NCBI GenBank assembly: GCA_019925795.1
Contig: CM034314.1
Coordinates: 19,402,657 to 19,466,656, forward strand
Length of the DNA: 64,000 bases
Reading direction: 5' to 3'
Source of the DNA: Dendrobium chrysotoxum
Lineage: Eukaryota > Streptophyta > Magnoliopsida > Asparagales > Orchidaceae
In this document: positions 58,270 through 64,000 of the stretch, piece by piece
How positions within the stretch are numbered: position 1 is the stretch's first letter
How the letters are laid out: each line of letters starts with the position of its first letter
The notes under the pieces: generated by a model
Databases searched by the model: none
What the model was told of the DNA's origin: nothing
The model's input: the letters and a program-made list of their open reading frames with translations, nothing else
Made by a program: the position numbers and the translations under genes

Positions 58270-58738
58270 GATGGGGGTTCCTCTACTACGGCCTTTCTTA
58301 TGGCGTGTTGAGTAGATGGAGCTGCCAGCGATCCGGCCATATTTGGGCTTATTGGATCCGACCTCTTACACCCATTCAGGCTTCAGACTTGAGCTAGGGG
58401 AAATGTGCTTCCCAATGCTGATTTTGCTGAAGTTGATAGATTTTGAGTCTTCCTTTGTGGTTGGAGATTTAGAGCCTACTCGAATTTAGTAGTTGCTTGA
58501 GATTTCTTCTTCCTACCGGAACTTTGATTCTCTGGTCAATTAGGAGAATTTTTGTAGACTACGATCACTTGAACTTGTCGAGTCAAATTTGCCTTCGTAC
58601 TTCCTACAGTCCCTACTGACAGGTTGACGAAGTGGGGGTTTCGCTACTACGGCCTTTCTTGTGGCGTGTTGAGTAGACGGAGCTGCCAGCGATCCGGCCA
58701 TATTTGGGCGTGTTGGATCCGACCTCTTACACCCACTC
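58270..58738. repeat. Direct repeat of about 108 bp (58270-58377, 58631-58738)
   Basis: Both copies contain CTACTACGGCCTTTCTT, GGAGCTGCCAGCGATCCGG and GGATCCGACCTCTTACACCC. The offset is about 361 bp. The preceding DNA (57770-58140) has scattered TTTGTGCTTTG-(C/A)GGA words. Noncoding. Confidence 0.8.
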
Positions 58739-58940
58739 GAACCTTAAGCTTCAGGCTGCTGAAAGACTTCAGGTTGTTCTGGCTCAATTTGTTAGTGTGT
58801 AGTTGCAAAAGTCTCTTTCTGACCATTGAAATCTTGGTACGTTGGAGAAGGTGGTGTCTCACTCTTTTGAAAGACCACCTGCATACACTTTGAAAAGAAT
58901 TTGTTGTATTTTTCAGTATAGAGGAATATTTGCGTTGGTG

Positions 58941-59006
58941 ATTTTAAATATTTATTCGGGGATCTCGGCATGCAGCGCGATGTCGATCCGAATAAATATT
59001 TAAAAT
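58941..59006. repeat. Long hairpin, copy 2
   Basis: The 19-bp arm ATTTTAAATATTTATTCGG (58941-58959) pairs with 58988-59006. Relative to copies 1 and 3, one T:A pair is replaced by C:G on both arms. It is followed by a second hairpin with CCCTGC/GCAGGG and AAATG/CATTT (about 59003-59029). Confidence 0.9.
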
Positions 59007-59058
59007 GCCCCTGCCTCGCAGGGACATTTCAGAATGAAGTAAAGTTTGAAATTTTGTG

Positions 59059-59124
59059 ATTTTAAATATTTATTTGGGGATCTCGGCATGTAGCATGATG
59101 TCAATCCAAATAAATATTTAAAAT
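59059..59124. repeat. Long hairpin, copy 3
   Basis: The arm ATTTTAAATATTTATTTGG (59059-59077) pairs with 59106-59124. The loop is that of copy 2 with several C-to-T/G-to-A changes at CpG sites, as expected from methylation decay. It lies 141 bp downstream of the Gypsy pol stop on the minus strand. Confidence 0.9.
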
Positions 59125-59264
59125 GTCTCCTGTCCTGCAGGGTGATTTTGAAATGCATTTTTGCAACACAAGAGAATTTCAAAAAAAGTAAAATGTAAAG
59201 TGTATATAAATATGCATGAAATACACATCACATAAAACATAACACTTTTTTTTTTCGAGCAATT

Positions 59265-60420
59265 TTATGCATGATACTTCTTCAGGTGTCGACCGTTGAT
59301 TGGCGGCATGGGCCTCTGACCGTGCAGATCGATAAGCTGGTAGGCTCCTCCTTGGTACACCTTCTCGATGACGAATGGGCCTTCCCAGTTGGATACGAAC
59401 TTGCCACCAATTCTTCGGTGTGGGATGATTGGTCTTCTCAGCACCAGGACCAATTCCCCTTCTTGAAAGGATCGAGGGCGCATCATCCGATCAAATGACT
59501 TCGCCATTCTTCCTCGGTAGATTTTTAGGTTTTGTTGGGCTTGCAGTCTGACTTCATCGAGTGCATCGAGCTCTTCCATTCTCAGGCGAGCATTCTGCTC
59601 TTGAGTAAGCCATTCTAAATAGCGACCCGAAGAGATAGTAGATCAACTTCTAGTGGTAAGACGGCTTCAGCCCCGAACACTAGTGAGTAGGGAGTGGCTT
59701 TGGTTGGTGTTTTGTAGGTCGTACGATACGCCCACAATGCTTCTGCCATTTTCGTATGCTACTCTCTTTTGTTCTTGGTGAGGATCTTCTTCAACAACTT
59801 CACCAGCGTCTTGTTGAAAGCCTCAGCCAAACCATTGGCTCTTGGGTTATATATAGACGAGTACCGCCAGTCAATCTTGTGACGATCTATAAACTTGTAG
59901 ATTTTTGTACTCTTGAACGCCGTGTCATTGTCTGAGATCACTCGGCGTGGTACACCGAATCTGTAGACGACATTGTGGGTAAAGAAATTGATCACGTGCT
60001 CGGACGTAACTTCCCTGAATGGAGCTGCTTCTGCTCACTTAGAAAAATAGTCTGTTGCTGCAAGAATGAAGCGATGTCCGGCCGATGACGGCGGATCTAT
60101 CGGCCCAATTATGTCCGTGCCCCAACATTCAAATAGCCAGGACTCTATCGTTGGGTGCAGTGGATTTGGTGGTTGATGAATAACATTACCATGAATCTGA
60201 TACTCGTGGCACCTCTTAGCGTGGTTGATACAATCTCTCACCATTGTTGGCCAGTAATAGCCCGTTCTTTTGATTTTAGCACCCATCTTGGGACCTGACT
60301 GATGCGCTCCACAAAGTCCTTCGTGAACTTTTGTTACCACTTTATCAGCTTCCTTGGTCCCTAGGCATCTTAGCCACAGGCATCTTAGCCACATCTGGTC
60401 AAAAGCACGCCGATATAGTG
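59265..60420 (-). pseudogene. Gypsy integrase
   Basis: The HHCC zinc-finger region HEGLCGAHQSG...CHEYQIHG and first catalytic Asp in WGTDIIGPI are at 60394-60035. The second Asp (ISDNDTAFKS) and Glu (NGLAEAFNKTLVKLL) are at 59995-59759. The C-terminal GPFVIEKVYQGGAYQLIDL and GRHLKKYHA end at 59265. Stops or frameshifts lie at about 60030, 59755 and 59600. Confidence 0.88.
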
Positions 60421-60621
60421 TATCATTGACAAATGCTTATCGCAATGCTCTTTTTCTAATTTGTGCAGCTAGGGATTTATCTGTTGGAAGTTTTCTTTCT
60501 TTGAAGTAGTCGACGAATGGTTGCCTCCAATCATCTTCGACTTCAACATCTAAGCAATCCAACCATGACTCTGAGAATCTACCGGTTCTTCGTCTCTTTA
60601 CTACCTGACGTTCTCCTGATT

Positions 60622-61176
60622 TTATTGGGGAGGTTGAGGATCAACCTGGGTTGCATCCTGCTGGCTTGAACCTGGTATTCCCTCTGCCTGTGGGAATTGT
60701 AGGGTTGCTGGCTCTAAGACCTGGCGATTTTTAATTGCAATGAATATAGGTGGCCTTTTGTCTTCATTTGCAAGCTCTTTGGCCAGTTTAGCTAGACAAT
60801 CTGCTTTTGCATTCTGTCCTCGAGGAACTTGAGTTATCTTGACATTCGGTATTTGTTTTAAAAGCTCAAGAGCTCGTCGGTGATAGTGGGCCAATTCAAG
60901 TTTACAAATTTTGTAAATGCCCAAAACTTGATTTATCACAAATTGAGAATCGCCGAAAATTTGGAGATCTGTGATTTCAACCTCGATTGCAATCTCCAGT
61001 CCTGCTATTAGAGCTTCATATTCGGCTTCATTATTGGTCCGAGGTTCAGTTAGACTGAATGAGAATCTCATGATACCTCCCTCGGGTTCTATAAAGACAA
61101 GACCGATGCCAGCTTGGGCCTTTGCAAGATTTGGAGGTTTGGGAGACTTGATAGACGATGCCCCATCAAAGTACAT
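60622..61176 (-). pseudogene. Gypsy second RNase H (archaeal-type, aRNH)
   Basis: MYFDGASS (first Asp), GIGLVFIEPEG, NNEAEYEALIAGL (Glu), GDSQFVINQV (Asp) and GQNAKADCLAKLA are the ordered motifs of the additional RNase H of Tat elements. A stop separates it from the first RNase H. The open stretch runs 184 codons. Confidence 0.88.
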
Positions 61177-61218
61177 CTCCCAAAATAGTAGCTTTTCTTC
61201 TTCATCAACCTGTATGAT

Positions 61219-61950
61219 TTATTCATCTGGCAAATCATCATTGAGCGGAGAGTCTGCTGGAATTGGATACGCGGCGAGAAAATCTGCCAGAGCTTGCCCC
61301 TTTACTGCCTTCTGTGGCATGTACACTATATCAAATTGCAATAATAGAACTGCCCACCTTGCTAAGCGACCTGTCAACGCTGGTCTTGTCATCAAGAACT
61401 TCAACAAATCGATCTTTGATATCAAGGTGATTTTGTGGGAGAGCATATAGTGGCGAAGTTTTTGTACTGCAAAGATCAACGCTAGACAATGTTTCTCGAT
61501 TGGAGAATATCGCACTTCAGCTCTGATTAATCTCCGACTGAAGTAGTAGAGTGCATTTTCTTTTCCTTCCTCATTATGCTGAGCCAGTAATGCTCCGAGG
61601 GACTCTTCTAGTGCTGCTGTATACAGTATAAGAGGCTTCCCTGGAATTGGCGCTGCGAGAATGGGTGGATTCAACAAGTATCTTTTGATACTGTCAAATG
61701 CTTCCTGACATTCTGCATCCCATTTGAAGCGGACGTCTTTTTTCATTAACTTTGAAAATGGTTGGCACCTACCCGACAGATTCGATATGAATCGTCGAAT
61801 GAAATCCAATTGCCCTTGCAAGGAGCGGAGTTGACGGAGGCTCTTGGCGGTGGCATCTCTGTGATTGCTTTGATTTTGTTGAGGTCGATTTCAATACCTC
61901 GGTGACGAACGACATACCCCAAGAATTTGCCGGAGGAGACACCCCGAAAG
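61219..61950 (-). pseudogene. Gypsy RNase H (first, Ty3-type)
   Basis: After a short frame-shifted segment with GYVVRHRGIEID (about 61920-61870), the frame changes again near 61800. It continues through FIRRFISNLS, KWDAECQEAFDSIK, LYTAALEESLGALLAQ (usually YLAVS- or TD-type first catalytic position), FSRRLIRAEVRYSPIEKHCL and LTGRLARWAVLLLQFDIVY. Ends at TGA/TAA near 61219. Confidence 0.85.
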
Positions 61951-63334
61951 CACATTTGAGAGGATTCATCTTCAAGTTGAATTTTCTGATTCGCTCAAAT
62001 ACAATCCTTAAGTCACTCAAGTGATCTTTGCGGTCTATGCTCTTAACGACCAGGTCATCTACATAACACTCGACCTTCTGATGTATTAACTCATCAAAGA
62101 TATGGGTCATCGCCCGTTGGTAGGTGGCACCAGTGTTCTTCAGGCCGAAGGGCATGACCGTATAGCAGAAAATACCGATGGGCGTTCTGAATGATGTGTG
62201 CTTCTCATCTTCAGGTGCCATTTTGATTTGATTATAGCCCGATGACCCATTCATAAATGAGAACATATCATAGTTGGAAGTATTGTTTACTAAGAGTTCT
62301 GACACAGGGAGCGGGAAGTCGTCTTTTGGACATGCCTTGTTGAGATCCCGAAAGTCAATACAGATACGTATCTGACCGTTCTTCTTCACGGGGACAATAT
62401 TGGCAATCCAGTCGGCGTATTTTTCTTCTCGAATGAAGCCCGCATCTATGAGCTTCTTCGTTTCTGTAATCACCTGTTCTTCAATTTCCAATCTCATTCT
62501 TCTCGGAGCTTGTTTGACTGGTGTCACATCTGGTTTGATTGCCACTCTGTGAACCGTTACATCAGGGGATAAGCCAGGCATTTCGGCATATGTCCAAGCA
62601 AAGCCGTCCCTGAATTCACAGAGGAGTTCTTTTATCTCTTCCACTTGATTTTCTGGCAGAAGGGAACTAATGAAGGTTGGGCGAGGGTCGTCATCGGTTC
62701 CCAAGTTGACTTCTTTTAGTTCGTCCATAGTGGTTGCCTGTCCACCATTTTCCAGCTCTTCTGGTGCAGGCTTGGCCTCTAGAGGTTGATCATCGTAATC
62801 TTCAGCTTCACAGACTTCTTCATCGGAACCATCATTGGATTCAACTTCCTTACAAGTAATGGCTCGGCAAGTTTCCTTCCGGAGGTATTTTCGCCTCATG
62901 AATCCGATACCCTTATATACATCCATATCCTTCTTTCGTAAGGGACGCGGTCTCCTTCTGTACCAGAGGCATAGGCATGTACGGAGCTGTCGCTTGGAGG
63001 TAGGGATGTTGATCTGTTTTCGCAACATTTTTTGAATGCCTTTAGTATTAAACCTAGGCAACCTCGTAGGTAGTAATTCTTCAGAATCGATGAAGGCATG
63101 GTCCCAATCATGATTCACTTCTTCATCCTTTCCTATGGAATAGAATATATTTCCTGACTCAATCCCCTTTTTGATCGGTGGTAGATAAAAAGTCATAAGT
63201 TCTTCAACCTTATGCACATCTCGTGAAATTATTTCTTTGAAATACTGTAGGGGAACGCGAGTGACTACAAGCACGCTGTCTGAGATTGACAGACTATCTA
63301 TTCTTCTAGAGAATACATCTTGCACCGTGTTCAT
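61950..63334 (-). pseudogene. Gypsy reverse transcriptase
   Basis: RT blocks in order: AGFIREEKYADWIANIVPVK, RICIDFRDLNKACPKDDFPL, FMNGSSGYNQI, FGLKNTGATYQRAM and YVDDLVVKS. The second is block 1/2 of Gypsy RT and YVDD is the catalytic pair. Motif A normally reads FMDG; here the catalytic Asp is Asn, which should abolish polymerisation. At about 61950 the frame shifts after KCAFGV. Confidence 0.88.
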
Positions 63335-63367
63335 ATAGATAGAGTCGTAGTCATAATCATCATTTGA

Positions 63368-63985
63368 TTATGCGACCTCCCTACTCCATTCGTCCATCGA
63401 ATGACATACCCTCTGGGATTTTGTATGGGTGACATCATCTTCATCTGTGTCGCTCCCAAGGTGAGGTACATGTTTTCTTTCTTTAGAAGTGGAAGTGGTA
63501 GTTTCTTTGGGAAGAGTCGGCGAAGCCTTCATTCTCCCCACCTGCTTCTTCTCACCTTCTTGCTTAGGTCGCTTTGCACTCTCTGGGTTTGATGTTTGAG
63601 CCTTTAGAGAATTTGACAGCCTCGGCTTTTTAGGCATGAAATACTGCGCATCTTCATAAACTGTCGTTTCATGGACTGCAAAGGGCTGAATATCACTAGA
63701 GATCCTGAATTCTTCCCCATCCCTAAGATACTTCATGCACTGGTGTAGTGTTGATGGGACGATGCCGTACTCATGCAACCAGGGACGACCCAGGAGCGCC
63801 TTGAATGAAGTGTCCGCATCAATCACATGAAATTTAGCTTCTGTATGGAATTCTCCAAATACAAGAGGTAACATAAACGATCCAAGGGTTTTCTGCCCTT
63901 TCTCGTTAAAGTCATGTACCATAAGCTTATCTGGCCCGATGTGCTCTACGTTGAGGCACAACGAACTTAGCGCTTTTAAGCTCAT
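63368..63985 (-). pseudogene. Gypsy protease C-terminal part and linker (partial)
   Basis: FHVIDADTSFKALLGRPWLH and GIVPSTLHQCMKY are the end of the retropepsin domain in Tat/Ogre elements; the active-site DSG lies outside the window. A charged linker follows. The frame ends at TAA (63370-63368) and, after it, the same frame continues openly into the RT. Confidence 0.85.
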
Positions 63986-64000
63986 AAGGTTGATGGAGTA

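Larger units (their letters stand above)
59265..64000 (-). mobile_element. Tat/Ogre-type Ty3/Gypsy retrotransposon, pol region (5' part outside window)
   Basis: Minus-strand order protease - RT - RNase H - second RNase H - integrase, running in from the right edge and ending at a TAA at about 59265. Two RNase H domains in tandem are characteristic of the Tat lineage (Ogre, Retand, TatI-III). It is defective: a stop at 63368, frameshifts near 61950 and 61800 and breaks in the integrase. Its noncoding 3' region extends to lower coordinates; the 3' LTR was not delimited. Confidence 0.9.

Overview
The window is nuclear DNA from a flowering plant. Genes are split by GT/AG introns, intergenic and intronic DNA is AT-rich, and the bulk of the sequence is transposable elements of plant-specific kinds: Copia, a Tat/Ogre-type Gypsy, a Cassandra TRIM, RTE-type LINEs, hAT, Mutator, CACTA and Tourist elements. 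I cannot place the species. There are no bacterial features, CRISPR arrays or convincing tRNA/rRNA genes.

Two host genes are visible, both on the plus strand. Gene 1 (304-20421) is a complete TM9SF/EMP70 (nonaspanin) gene. Its seven exons join in frame into 635 aa, with a signal peptide, nine-helix C-terminal half and C-terminal KXD signal. Intron 1 (5.1 kb) holds an RTE LINE with a perfect 18-bp target duplication and a decayed hAT transposase. Intron 5 (12.65 kb) holds a hAT MITE, an antisense RTE LINE split by an LTR-like insertion (part of this duplicated as a 1322-bp tandem repeat) and an antisense Copia element. Gene 2 (from 38420) is an unidentified plant gene of which three exons are supported. 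Its second visible intron is 10.8 kb and carries a Mutator relic with a nested LINE, a LINE with a 15-16-bp target duplication and a Cassandra TRIM. Its 3' end was not found.

Between the genes (20.4-38.3 kb) lie a Tourist MITE, another RTE relic, a 2232-bp Mutator-type element with long TIRs and a 9-bp TSD, LTR-like noncoding DNA, a 1000-bp non-autonomous CACTA element with a 3-bp TSD, a Copia integrase relic, a 221-bp tandem duplication and an L1-type LINE relic.

From about 52 kb to the end the sequence is retroelement-derived. On the minus strand from the window edge to 59265 runs the pol region of a Tat/Ogre-type Gypsy element: protease, RT, RNase H, a second RNase H and integrase. It carries an in-frame stop, frameshifts and a lost catalytic Asp. 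Beyond its stop codon is a long noncoding region with unusual structure: three copies of a 19-20-bp perfect hairpin with one compensatory base-pair change, and five ~112-bp repeats each carrying a CACGCT/AGCGTG stem-loop. These hairpin arrays are the least explained signals in the window.
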